Positions 16,258 to 25,201 of a stretch of DNA of 64,000 nucleotides are shown piece by piece. Within the stretch, counting starts at the first letter, position 1. Each line of letters starts with the position of its first letter. The DNA comes from Burkholderiales bacterium Ga0077543 (GTDB taxonomy: Bacteria; Pseudomonadota; Gammaproteobacteria; Burkholderiales; Burkholderiaceae_C). The DNA lies in the NCBI GenBank assembly GCA_001464055.1, contig LNET01000096.1, positions 35,635-99,634 of the forward strand. Reading direction: 5' to 3'. The notes under the pieces are model-generated. The model was given only the letters and a program-made list of their open reading frames with translations. It did no database searches and had not been told where the DNA came from. The position numbers were made by a program, and so were the translations under genes.

Positions 16258-17660
16258 GCGAAGGGCCTCTCGTGCAGGGGTCGCTGCGCCGCCGCCTGCT
16301 GGCGGCAGCAGCGATGTGGATCACGCTGGCGCTGCTGCTGGTGGGGGTCCTGCTGGTGGTGCTGTTCCGGCATCACGCCGAGCAGGAGCTCGCCGCGCGG
16401 GCGGCCGGCCCGCTGGATGCCTTGGCGGCCGCACTGAGGGTCGCCCCTTCCACGCCGGCCGATGGGGGGCTCGCGCCCCGGTTGGGTTTGGCCGAGGAGC
16501 CCTCCGATGACGCCTTCAAGCGGCCCTACGGAGGCGCCTACTGGTGGGTCACCGAGGACCGGGCCACGCCGCTGCGGTCGAGATCCTGGTGGGATGCGGA
16601 GCCGGCACCACAGCTCGCGAACGAGTTCGGTCAGCTGGTGGATGCGCGCATCGGCCGCTTCGAGCTCGTCGGCCCGCAGGCGCAGCCCCTGATCGTGTGG
16701 GCGCGGCGTGTCGAGCTGGCTGACTGGGAGCGGCCGCTCGTGGTGGCGGTGGCCTACGACACCACGCGGCTCGAGGGCGTCACGCGTGACTTTGCGCGCA
16801 CGGTGGCCTGGGCATTGGGCGCCCTGGCCGTGGCGCTGTGGGCAGCCTCGTGGTGGCAGGTGCGGCTGGGCCTGGCGCCGATGCGGCGCCTGCAGCAGGC
16901 GCTGGCGGGCCTGCGTGCAGGTCGATCGATCCAGCTGGAGGGCCGATTCCCCGCCGAAGTGCAGCCCCTGGTGAACGAGCTGAATGCCCTGCTCGACGAC
17001 AACGACCGGCTCGTGAAGCAGGCGCGCGAGCAGACCGGCAACCTCGCCCATGCCCTGAAAACTCCCTTGGCCGTTCTGAGCAACGCGTCGGCAGGCTGGC
17101 AAGGCGACGAAGGTGAGCGGCTGCGGGAGCAGCTGGCACGCATCGACCGCCAGGTCGAGCTGCAGCTGGCCCGCGCACGGGCCACCGCGGCCGGCACCCT
17201 GACCGCGCGGGATGCCGACCGCCGCGCCGATGCCGCTGCCGTGGTCGACAGCCTGCTGCACACGCTGCAGCACCTGCATGGTGAACGCGGCATCCGCGCC
17301 GTGCGGGTGGGAGATCTCTCGCCAGTGAGCTTGGCTGTGGAGTCCGACGTGCTGTATGAGCTGCTCGGTAACCTGCTCGACAACGCCTTCCGCTGGGCGC
17401 GATCCGAGGTGCGCGTCGCACTGGCGGTGGATACACACGCGCAGCGGCTGCGACTGGATATCGACGACGATGGGCCGGGCATTCCCGAATTGCGGCGTGA
17501 AGAAGCCCTGCAGCGTGGTCGCCGGCTGGACGAGACGGAGCCGGGCAGCGGCCTGGGCCTGGCCATTGCCGACGAGTTGGTGCGGCTGGGTGGGGGCAAC
17601 CTGCAGCTGGCCGAAGCGCCGATGGGCGGGCTTCGCGTTAGCTTGGTGCTGCCTCTGTAG
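16254..17660 (+). CDS. Sensor histidine kinase partner of the PepSY-linked regulator
   Basis: 468 aa. Membrane helices at about 15-38 and 183-203 flank a periplasmic domain of about 145 residues. Then come HAMP-like sequence, H-box NLAHALKTPLAVL (His 266), N-box NLLDNAFRWA, G1 DDDGPGIPE and G2 GSGLGLAIADEL. It starts at a TTG overlapping the regulator stop. The PepSY-regulator-kinase organisation resembles metal- or polymyxin-responsive systems, but the signal cannot be told from sequence. The stretch 17661-17864 after it holds no gene I can see. Confidence 0.92.
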   Translation: MSEGPLVQGSLRRRLLAAAAMWITLALLLVGVLLVVLFRHHAEQELAARAAGPLDALAAALRVAPSTPADGGLAPRLGLAEEPSDDAFKRPYGGAYWWVTEDRATPLRSRSWWDAEPAPQLANEFGQLVDARIGRFELVGPQAQPLIVWARRVELADWERPLVVAVAYDTTRLEGVTRDFARTVAWALGALAVALWAASWWQVRLGLAPMRRLQQALAGLRAGRSIQLEGRFPAEVQPLVNELNALLDDNDRLVKQAREQTGNLAHALKTPLAVLSNASAGWQGDEGERLREQLARIDRQVELQLARARATAAGTLTARDADRRADAAAVVDSLLHTLQHLHGERGIRAVRVGDLSPVSLAVESDVLYELLGNLLDNAFRWARSEVRVALAVDTHAQRLRLDIDDDGPGIPELRREEALQRGRRLDETEPGSGLGLAIADELVRLGGGNLQLAEAPMGGLRVSLVLPL

Positions 17661-17864
17661 GTCGTCAGCCCCGCGGCTGCATCCCATTGGAGCTCCGGCG
17701 GCCAAGGTCTGGTCGGGTCGGTCAGCGTCGACCGATCATGATTGCCCAGGCTTCTCAAGAGCGGTCGCCTCGCTTGGTCAGCTTCTGGCCGGGAGCGTGA
17801 GGCGGGTGAGCCGCGAAGCGGACGTTGCCTGGCCGATAGGTTCAAGGATTTCGAGCGCACCACA

Positions 17865-19619
17865 CTAGGGTCGCGCCGCACCCGTCATCAAGTCCCCGAT
17901 CGCCCGCACCGGCGCACTGCCGACGCTGAGGAACTGGTCATGGAAGGTCTTCAGGTCGAAGGCCGTGCCCAGCTGCGCCTGCCGCCTGGCGCGCAGGTCC
18001 AGGATGTCGGCGTAGCCCGAGAAGTAGGTCGTCAGCTGCACTTGCGACAGCCTGGCCCGGCGCCACTTGTTGGCCGCCTCGGCCGGTTCCTGGAAGGCTT
18101 CGCGCTGCATCAGGTCCATGGCCTGGGCCTCGGTCATGCCGCGGGTATGGATGGCGATGTCGAGCATGGCGTTGGTGACCACGCGCAGGTTCCACTTGCC
18201 ATACATCAGCCACATCTCGGGCGCCTGGTCGCCCCAGCCCTGTTCCAGCATCATGCGTTCGGCGTACACCGCCCAGCCCTCGACCATGGCGCCGTTGCGC
18301 AGCAGGGTCTTGGCCAGGCTGGGGGCCTTGTTGGCGTGCAGCAGCTGGGTGTAGTGGCCGGGGATGGCTTCGTGGATGTTCAGGATCTGCAGCACCCAGT
18401 GGTTGTACTCGCGCAGCAGGCTGGCGGCCGCTTCGGCGCTGAAGTCGTCCAGCGGCGTGACGTTGTAATAGGTGTTGGCGGTGGGGTTGAACGGCCCTGG
18501 CGCACTGATCGATGCGATGGCGCCGCCGCCGCGCATGTAGGGCGGCGTCTCGCGCACCACCAGCGGCCGCGTTTCGTCCTGCTCCAGCAGATTCTTGCGG
18601 CGCACGAACTCGGCCAGCAGCGGGATCTGGCGTCTGATCTCGGCCACGAACTGTTCGCGCGGCACATGCTGCTGCGATAGATGCGCCACCATGCGGCCGA
18701 TGCGTTCCAGCCGGTCGTCCGGCATCGGCTGGCCGGCAAGGTAGCGCGGCCAGAGTTCACGCGTGCGCAGGTCCATGTCGGCATGCAGGCGCTCCTTCTC
18801 GGCCGCGGCGCGGTCGTACAGCTGCGCGGCCGTCAGCGGCGACTGCACGTCGAAGCGGAACTTCTGTTCGTAGAGTTCCGCGCCGATGCGGAACGGGCGC
18901 TGCGCCGCCACCGTGCCCAACCAGGCCTGCCAGGATTCGATGGCAGCGCGTGCGGCGTCCAGGCGGGTGATGAACTCGGCCTGCTCGGCCGGGCTCAGGG
19001 CCGAGCCCGCCACGCGCGTGCGCAATGCCGGGCCCAGCAGCGTGAGCGCGCCGCGGCTTTGCGTCAGCGCCAGTTCCCGGTGCTCGGGCGTGGGGTTGTC
19101 GATGTTGCCGCGGGCTGCGGCGTAATAGGCCGGCACCCGGGCCAGCCGCGACGACACCGCGCGCAGGCGCTCGGCCTCGGGTGCATAGGGCGTGTTCAGC
19201 AACAGGCCGATGGGGCCGGCCACGCTGTAGCGCGCCGGGTTCCAGGCCCACTCGCGAAAGGTCTGCAACTGCCAGCGGGTGCTCTCGAAACGGTTCTTCA
19301 GCAGGCCGTGGTCGATGCGCTGTGCCGGGGGCAGCGTGGTGGGGTCGAAGCGCGCCAGCGTGGCCAGGCCGGCTTCGGCGAATGCCAGGTCGGCGGCGCG
19401 GCTGGCGGCGTCGGGCAGGGTGACTTCGCCAGCGCGGTCGTAGCGGCCGGCGCTGATGCTGGCCTCGGGCGACCGGTCCAGGCCGGCGAGCACGAGCCGC
19501 TCGGCGGTCTGTGCGAAACCTTCAGGGCTGCTGGACATCGGTGGCGATGTTGGGGTCTGGCAGGCCGCCAGCAGGCACACCAGTGCAAGTGCGGACAGTG
19601 GGCGCAGGAGCTTGCTCAT
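17865..19619 (-). CDS. DUF885 family lipoprotein (putative metallopeptidase)
   Basis: 584 aa with a lipoprotein signal peptide (LVCLLAAC, lipid Cys 20). The body is DUF885, with the zinc-peptidase-like motif HEAIPGH and, further on, GWAVYAERMMLEQGW, which supplies the third-ligand Glu region. Also conserved is TYYNVTPLDDF. DUF885 proteins are M1/M32-like predicted peptidases tethered to the outer envelope; substrates are unknown. Monocistronic by layout. Confidence 0.9.
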   Translation of the reverse strand: MSKLLRPLSALALVCLLAACQTPTSPPMSSSPEGFAQTAERLVLAGLDRSPEASISAGRYDRAGEVTLPDAASRAADLAFAEAGLATLARFDPTTLPPAQRIDHGLLKNRFESTRWQLQTFREWAWNPARYSVAGPIGLLLNTPYAPEAERLRAVSSRLARVPAYYAAARGNIDNPTPEHRELALTQSRGALTLLGPALRTRVAGSALSPAEQAEFITRLDAARAAIESWQAWLGTVAAQRPFRIGAELYEQKFRFDVQSPLTAAQLYDRAAAEKERLHADMDLRTRELWPRYLAGQPMPDDRLERIGRMVAHLSQQHVPREQFVAEIRRQIPLLAEFVRRKNLLEQDETRPLVVRETPPYMRGGGAIASISAPGPFNPTANTYYNVTPLDDFSAEAAASLLREYNHWVLQILNIHEAIPGHYTQLLHANKAPSLAKTLLRNGAMVEGWAVYAERMMLEQGWGDQAPEMWLMYGKWNLRVVTNAMLDIAIHTRGMTEAQAMDLMQREAFQEPAEAANKWRRARLSQVQLTTYFSGYADILDLRARRQAQLGTAFDLKTFHDQFLSVGSAPVRAIGDLMTGAARP

Positions 19620-19766
19620 CGGGTGGCCGTGGCTGTGGACATTCAGCCATGCTACCGGCAGGCGCGCCCCGCAAGCCCGCGCCAGCTTGCCGGTTGCATC
19701 GGCAAGGCCAGCAGGTCGGCGCCGGACACGGCATCATCCCGGCCTTTCCACGATCACGGAGTCAAC

Positions 19767-19985
19767 ATGACCGACGACCCGCGCTGCTGTGGCAGCGGCA
19801 TGTGCATCATCGACGGGCAGGGGCGCTGCTGGTGCGGGCAACAGTGGGACGGGCAGAAGATGTGCAGGCCGCCACTGGTTTCGCCAGCGCCCGACGCGGC
19901 GGCCAGCTTGAGGACTGCCGACGGATCCGAGGGCCACTGGCAGCGGGCTGAAGCCGGATCATCTCCGCCGAAGACTGGCGGCTGA
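19767..19985 (+). CDS. Small cysteine-rich protein
   Basis: 72 aa. The N-terminal 36 residues have a dense Cys pattern: DPRCCGSGMCIIDGQGRCWC, then GQQWDGQKMC, six cysteines with Gly/Trp spacing. The tail is low-complexity. The ATG follows CACGGAGTC. The Cys block recalls a small conserved protein of Burkholderiales with no known role; metal binding is plausible but not shown. It stands alone between the DUF885 gene and the efflux repressor. Confidence 0.68.
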   Translation: MTDDPRCCGSGMCIIDGQGRCWCGQQWDGQKMCRPPLVSPAPDAAASLRTADGSEGHWQRAEAGSSPPKTGG

Positions 19986-20031
19986 GCAGCGGCGGTGACT
20001 GCGCCAGCGTCGCGCCAGGCCGGAGGCCTTG

Positions 20032-20667
20032 CTAGGCCGCCTTTGGCTCGGGCAGGCCCGCCAGCCCGGCCAGGTAGATGTCCAGCACACGCGCGCCCAC
20101 GCGCTTCAGGTCGAAGCTGTCGGGCTTGAGCAGCCAGTTCTGCAACAGGCCGTCGACCAGGGCGTGCAGGCCCAGGGCCACCTGTTTCACCGGAATCGTC
20201 GACCTGACCTGCCCGGCCCGGCGTGCTGCGGTCAGTGCCCGTTCGAGCATCGCGACATGGTCGGCCTGCCACTGCAGCCTGCGTTCACGCACCAAGGCCA
20301 GTTCGCCGTTGTATTCGATCATCTGCGTGGCGATGCTGAAGACGCGCCGAACCTGCTCGTCGCCTTGAGTGCGGTCCAGCAGGAAGGCCAGGTGCTCGCG
20401 CAGGCGCTGAACCGCCATTGCGGCAGGTGCGTTGTCCACGGCCTCGCTCGTCTCGTCGAAGGGCATGCGCACCCGTTCGATCATGGCGTTGAACAGGTCG
20501 GCCTTGCCCTCGAAGTGCCAGTAGACGGCGCCCCGGGTCACGCCTGCGGCTTCGGCAATGTCCTGCAACGAGGTGCCCGCGACGCCATGCAACTGGAACA
20601 GTCGCTCAGCCGCGTCGAGGATGCTGCTGCGGGTGAGCTCGGCTTCTTCCTTCGTTTTTCTGACCAT
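20032..20667 (-). CDS. TetR/AcrR-family repressor of the adjacent RND pump
   Basis: 211 aa. The N-terminal HTH includes TRSSILDAAERLFQLHGVAG and TSLQDIAEAAGVTRGAVYWH-F, the AcrR/TtgR/MexZ-type sequence. The C-terminal drug-binding domain has the TetR_C_2-like pattern. It is divergent from the adaptor-pump-outer-membrane operon, and a palindrome almost identical in form to the known AcrR operator overlaps its start codon. Repression of both itself and the pump, relieved by toxic ligands, is the straightforward inference. Confidence 0.93.
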   Translation of the reverse strand: MVRKTKEEAELTRSSILDAAERLFQLHGVAGTSLQDIAEAAGVTRGAVYWHFEGKADLFNAMIERVRMPFDETSEAVDNAPAAMAVQRLREHLAFLLDRTQGDEQVRRVFSIATQMIEYNGELALVRERRLQWQADHVAMLERALTAARRAGQVRSTIPVKQVALGLHALVDGLLQNWLLKPDSFDLKRVGARVLDIYLAGLAGLPEPKAA

Positions 20668-20691
20668 ACATACATTCTAGACTGTATGTAT
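20666..20691. promoter_or_regulatory. AcrR-type palindromic operator
   Basis: Perfect 9-bp arms ATACATACA and TGTATGTAT are separated by 8 bp. The core TACATACATT..TGTATGTA closely follows the Escherichia coli AcrR site as I recall it. It overlaps the repressor's start codon and lies about 70 bp before the adaptor gene, placed to control both directions. Confidence 0.82.
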
Positions 20692-20760
20692 ACTGTTTCG
20701 TATCGGTAGTGGCCCGATGCCGGCACATCGCGCCGTCAGGTCCACCCCAGAAAGTGCTCC

Positions 20761-22020
20761 ATGATTCCCAGTCTGTTGTTCGGGTGCCGCCGGCCGGCCG
20801 CATCGTCGGTGGTGGTTGTTCTTGCAAGCCTGATGTTGCTGTCTGCCTGCAGCGACCCTGTATCTTCTGCAGGCGCCGCCGGTGCCGGGGCTGGTGGCAG
20901 CCCACCACCACCGCCGCCGGTCGGCGTGCTGACGATGGCGCCGCAGACCGTGAGCCTGCTGAGCGAATTGCCGGGTCGCGTCGAACCGCTTCGAACGGCA
21001 CAGGTCAGGGCCCGCGTGAATGGCGTCGTCTTGAAGCGCCAGTTCGCCGAAGGGGCCGTCGTGCGCGCCGGCCAGCCGCTGTTCCTGATCGACCCGGCCC
21101 CCTATGTCGCCGCTGTCGACAGCGCACAGGCCCAGGTGGCGCGGGCTCAGGCCGGCCTGGCGCAGGCCAGTGCCACGGCCGAGCGCTACAAGCCGCTGGC
21201 CGAGGCCCGCGCCATCAGCCAGCAGGACTTCGTCAACGCCCAGGCCGCGGAAAAGGCCGCCGCAGCCGACGTCGCGGCCGCCCAGGCCGCGTTGCGCAGC
21301 GCCCGCATCAACCTGGGTTACGCACAGGTCACGGCACCGATTGCCGGCCGCATTGGCCGCGCACTCGTCACCGAAGGCGCCCTGGTGAGCGCGGCCGAAG
21401 CCACGCAGCTGGCGCTGATCCAGCAGACGAGCACCGTCTATGTCAACTTCACCCAGTCCAGCGGCGAGGTGCTGCGTCTGCGCCGGGCCGTGGCGAACAA
21501 CGAGCTTCAACGTGTCGGTGGCCAGGCCGTGGCCGTGAGCGTGGTGCTCGAAGACGGCAGCGTGCTGCCGCAGCCTGGCAAGCTGCTGTTCAGCGACCTG
21601 AGTGTCGACCCGACCTCGGGCCAGGTCACGCTGCGGGCCGAGGTGCCCAATGCCGATGGCCTGCTGCTGCCAGGCCAGTTCGTGCGCGTGCGCCTGGCGC
21701 AGGCCGAACTGCCCGGTGGGTTCCTGGTGCCGCAGCAGGCGGTGACGCGTACCCAGCAGGGCGACACGGTGCTGGTGGTCGGCGAAGGCAACAAGCCTGC
21801 GCCGCGGCAGGTGAACATCCGGTCGGGCCAGAGTGGCCAATGGGTCGTCACCGGCGGCTTGAAGGCCGGCGACAAGGTCATCGTCGACGGCTTCCAGAAG
21901 ATGTTCGTGCCGGGCGCACCGGTCACGCCCGTGCCCTGGCAGCCCGTGGCGGCGCAGGCGCCGGCTTCCGCGGCAGCAGCCAGTCCGGCAGCTTCGGTGG
22001 CTTCGGCCGTCGGCCGCTGA
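20761..22020 (+). CDS. RND efflux periplasmic adaptor (membrane fusion protein)
   Basis: 419 aa lipoprotein (lipobox MLLSAC, Cys 30). It has the usual MFP order: beta-barrel/lipoyl start VSLLSELPGRVEPLRTAQVR, GVVLKRQFAEGAVVRAGQPL, an Ala-rich coiled-coil hairpin (about 115-185), VTAPIAGRIGRALVTEGALV and the membrane-proximal domain. It bridges the inner-membrane pump and the outer-membrane channel encoded next, in the AcrA/MexA manner. It is the first gene of the three-gene operon under the palindromic operator. Confidence 0.94.
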   Translation: MIPSLLFGCRRPAASSVVVVLASLMLLSACSDPVSSAGAAGAGAGGSPPPPPPVGVLTMAPQTVSLLSELPGRVEPLRTAQVRARVNGVVLKRQFAEGAVVRAGQPLFLIDPAPYVAAVDSAQAQVARAQAGLAQASATAERYKPLAEARAISQQDFVNAQAAEKAAAADVAAAQAALRSARINLGYAQVTAPIAGRIGRALVTEGALVSAAEATQLALIQQTSTVYVNFTQSSGEVLRLRRAVANNELQRVGGQAVAVSVVLEDGSVLPQPGKLLFSDLSVDPTSGQVTLRAEVPNADGLLLPGQFVRVRLAQAELPGGFLVPQQAVTRTQQGDTVLVVGEGNKPAPRQVNIRSGQSGQWVVTGGLKAGDKVIVDGFQKMFVPGAPVTPVPWQPVAAQAPASAAAASPAASVASAVGR

Positions 22021-22035
22021 GCGGCGACCTCCATC

Positions 22036-25000
22036 ATGGCCCGCTTCTTCATCGACCGCCCCATCTTCGCCTGGGTCATCGCGCTCTTCATCCTGGTGCT
22101 GGGTGGCGTGTCCATCACCCAGCTGCCGGTGTCGCAGTACCCGCCCGTGGCGCCGCCCTCCATCGTCATCACCGCGGTCTATCCGGGGGCCTCGGCCCGG
22201 GTGCTGGAAGACAGCGTGCTGGCCATCGTCGAACAGGAAATGAACGGTGCCCCGGGCCTGATCTACGTCGAAAGCGTGGCTCAGGCCAACGGCAGCGGCA
22301 GCATCACGCTGAGTTTCGAGCCCGGCACCAATGCCGACCTGGCCCAGGTGGAAGTGCAGAACCGCCTGGGCCGTGCCACGCCGCGCCTGCCGGCCGTGGT
22401 GCAGCAGCAAGGCGTGCGCGTCGACAAGGCGCGGGCCAACTTCCTGCTGTTCGCGATCCTCACCTCGACCGACCCGAACTACGACCCCATCGCCCTGGGC
22501 GACTACGCCGCGCGCAATGTGCTGCCCGAACTTCAGCGCGTTCCCGGCGTCGGACAGGCGCAGCTGTTCGGTACCGAACGTGCCATGCGCATCTGGATCG
22601 ATCCGGCCAAGCTGCAGGGCTTCAGCCTGAGCGCAGCCGACGTCAACGCCGCCATACGCGCCCAGAACGCCCAGGTGCCGGCCGGCAGCATCGGTGAACT
22701 GCCCAACGTTGCCGGGCAGGGCATCGCGGCCACGGTGGTGGTGAATGGCCAGCTCGGCACGATCGAGGAGTTCGGCAACATCACGCTGCGCGCCAACACC
22801 GACGGGTCGACCGTGCGCCTGCGCGACGTTGCGCGCATCGAGCTGGGGGCGCAGAGCTATGCCACTTCGGCGCGCCTGAACGGCAAGCCTTCGACCGGCA
22901 TCGGCGTGCAGTTGGCACCCACCGGCAATGCGCTGGCCACGGCCGGTGCGGTGAAGGCGAAGATGGAGGAGCTCGAGCGCTTCTTCCCCGCGGGCATGAG
23001 CTACGCCATTCCCTACGACAGCTCCCGCTTCGTGCAGATCTCGATCACCCAGGTCGTGATCACCCTGCTGGAGGCCGTGGCGCTGGTGTTCCTGGTGATG
23101 TACCTGTTCCTGCAGAACTTCCGCTACACCATCATTCCCACCATCGTCGTGCCGGTGGCCCTGCTGGGGACCTTTGGCGTGCTGCTGGCGCTGGGCTTCT
23201 CGATCAACGTGCTGACGATGTTCGGCATGGTGCTGGTCATCGGCATCGTCGTCGACGACGCCATCGTCGTGGTCGAGAACGTCGAGCGCATCATGTCCGA
23301 GGAGGGCTTGCCGCCGCTGGAAGCCACGAAGAAGGCGATGGGGCAGATTTCCGGGGCCATCATCGGCATCACGGTGGTGCTGATCGCGGTGTTCGTGCCG
23401 CTGGCCTTCTTCGCCGGGTCGGTGGGCAACATCTACCGTCAGTTCAGCGCGGTGATGGTGGCGTCGATCGCGCTGTCGGCGCTGATGGCGCTTTCATTGA
23501 CGCCTGCGCTGTGCGCCACCCTGCTCAAGCCCATCCCGAAAGGCGAGCACCGCGAACGCAAGGGCTTCTTCGGCATGTTCAACCGCTTCTTCAAGCGCAC
23601 GGCGCGCGGCTATGAAGGCGTGGTCGGGGGCATGCTGCAGCGAACCGGCCGCTATCTCGTCATTTACCTCGTGATCATCGGCGCCGTGGCCTGGGTCTAC
23701 AACCGTCTGCCAGGCTCGTTCCTGCCGGCCGAAGACCAGGGCAACCTCATCGTCAGCATCCAGTTGCCACCCGGCGCGACGCAGGAACGCGCACGCGCGG
23801 TCATCGAGCAGGTCGAGGGCTTCATCCTGAAACAGCCCGAAGTGCAGAGCATGGTCGCCGTGCTGGGCTTCAGCTTCAGCGGTCAGGGTCAGAATGCCGC
23901 GCTGGCTTTCGTGACACTGAAGGACTGGGGCGAAAGGCCCGAGCCCGAGAACAGCGCCCAGGCGCTGGCCGGTCGCGCCTTCGGCGCGCTGTCGGGCATC
24001 CGCGACGCCTTCATCTTCCCGCTGAGCCCGCCCCCCATTCCCGAACTCGGCCAGGCCTCGGGCTTCAATTTCCGCCTGCAGGACCGCGCCGGCAAGGGCC
24101 GCGAAGCGCTGGTGGCGGCGCGCAACCAGATGCTGGGCATGGCGGCGCAGAGCAAGATCCTGGCGCAGGTGCGGCCCGATGGCCTGGAAGACGCACCGCA
24201 ACTGCAGATCGACATCGACCGGGACAAGGCCGCTGCCCTGGGCGTGCCTTTCGAGAGCATCAGCGCGGCCATCGGCACGGCCCTGGGTTCCAGCTACATC
24301 AACGACTTTCCCAGCCAGGGCCGCCTGCAGCGGGTGGTGGTGCAGGCCGATGCACCGGCCCGCATGCAGGCCGAAGACCTGTTGCGCCTGAACGCCAGCA
24401 ACAACCGGGGTCAGCCGGTGCCGCTGTCGGCCTTCGCCAGCACGCGCTGGGTCACGGGGGCGATGCAGACGGTGCGCTACAACGGCTACCCGGCGATGCG
24501 CATCGGTGGCAGTGCCGCGCCGGGCTACAGCACGGGCGACGCCATCGCCGAGATGGAACGCCTGGCAGCGCAGTTGCCCGCGGGCTTCGGCTACGAATGG
24601 ACCGGCATCACGCGCGAGGAGAAGATCGCCGGCAACCAGGCCCTGGTACTGTACGGTTTCGCCATCCTGGCGGTGTTCCTGTGCCTGGCAGCGCTGTACG
24701 AGAGCTGGAGCGTCCCGGTTTCCGTGATCCTGGTCGTGCCGCTGGGCGTGCTGGGGGTGGTGCTGGCCACACTGATGCGCGGCTACAGCAACGATGTCTA
24801 TTTCCAGGTGGGACTGATCACCATCATCGGCCTGTCCGCGAAGAACGCCATCCTGATCATCGAGTTCGCGAAAGACCTGCAGGCCCAGGGCCGGACCGCG
24901 GTCGAAGCGGCCCTGGAAGCCGCGCAGCTGCGCTTCCGCCCGATCGTGATGACCTCGCTGGCCTTCATCCTGGGCGTGCTGCCGCTGTTCTTCGCCAGCG

Positions 25001-25200
25001 GTGCCGGTTCGGCCAGCCAGCGCGCCATCGGCACCGGCGTGGTCGGCGGCATGATCACCGCCGTGGTGCTGGCCGTGTTCTTCGTGCCGCTGTTTTTCGT
25101 GGTGGTGCGGCGCTGGTTCAAGCCCAGTGAACGCCAGCGCCAGCGCGACGCGCACGAGACCCCCGCCATCAATCTCAACCCACCCGTGGAGGACCGCTGA
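22036..25200 (+). CDS. Hydrophobe/amphiphile efflux (HAE1) RND transporter permease
   Basis: 1054 aa, standard for AcrB/MexB. It starts MARFFIDRPIFAWVIALFI, with N-terminal helix 1. Proton-relay Asp pair in GIVVDDAIVVVENVERI (about 407-408) and relay Lys in GLSAKNAILIIEFAKD (about 940) are present, so the pump looks active. Two large periplasmic loops are intact. It begins 15 bp after the adaptor and ends 1 bp before the outer-membrane factor. Confidence 0.96.
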   Translation: MARFFIDRPIFAWVIALFILVLGGVSITQLPVSQYPPVAPPSIVITAVYPGASARVLEDSVLAIVEQEMNGAPGLIYVESVAQANGSGSITLSFEPGTNADLAQVEVQNRLGRATPRLPAVVQQQGVRVDKARANFLLFAILTSTDPNYDPIALGDYAARNVLPELQRVPGVGQAQLFGTERAMRIWIDPAKLQGFSLSAADVNAAIRAQNAQVPAGSIGELPNVAGQGIAATVVVNGQLGTIEEFGNITLRANTDGSTVRLRDVARIELGAQSYATSARLNGKPSTGIGVQLAPTGNALATAGAVKAKMEELERFFPAGMSYAIPYDSSRFVQISITQVVITLLEAVALVFLVMYLFLQNFRYTIIPTIVVPVALLGTFGVLLALGFSINVLTMFGMVLVIGIVVDDAIVVVENVERIMSEEGLPPLEATKKAMGQISGAIIGITVVLIAVFVPLAFFAGSVGNIYRQFSAVMVASIALSALMALSLTPALCATLLKPIPKGEHRERKGFFGMFNRFFKRTARGYEGVVGGMLQRTGRYLVIYLVIIGAVAWVYNRLPGSFLPAEDQGNLIVSIQLPPGATQERARAVIEQVEGFILKQPEVQSMVAVLGFSFSGQGQNAALAFVTLKDWGERPEPENSAQALAGRAFGALSGIRDAFIFPLSPPPIPELGQASGFNFRLQDRAGKGREALVAARNQMLGMAAQSKILAQVRPDGLEDAPQLQIDIDRDKAAALGVPFESISAAIGTALGSSYINDFPSQGRLQRVVVQADAPARMQAEDLLRLNASNNRGQPVPLSAFASTRWVTGAMQTVRYNGYPAMRIGGSAAPGYSTGDAIAEMERLAAQLPAGFGYEWTGITREEKIAGNQALVLYGFAILAVFLCLAALYESWSVPVSVILVVPLGVLGVVLATLMRGYSNDVYFQVGLITIIGLSAKNAILIIEFAKDLQAQGRTAVEAALEAAQLRFRPIVMTSLAFILGVLPLFFASGAGSASQRAIGTGVVGGMITAVVLAVFFVPLFFVVVRRWFKPSERQRQRDAHETPAINLNPPVEDR

Positions 25201-25201
25201 G

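Noticed and set aside
16068..17705. 545-codon minus-strand frame across the histidine kinase
   Set aside because: Composition is shadow-like and every kinase motif lies on the plus strand.
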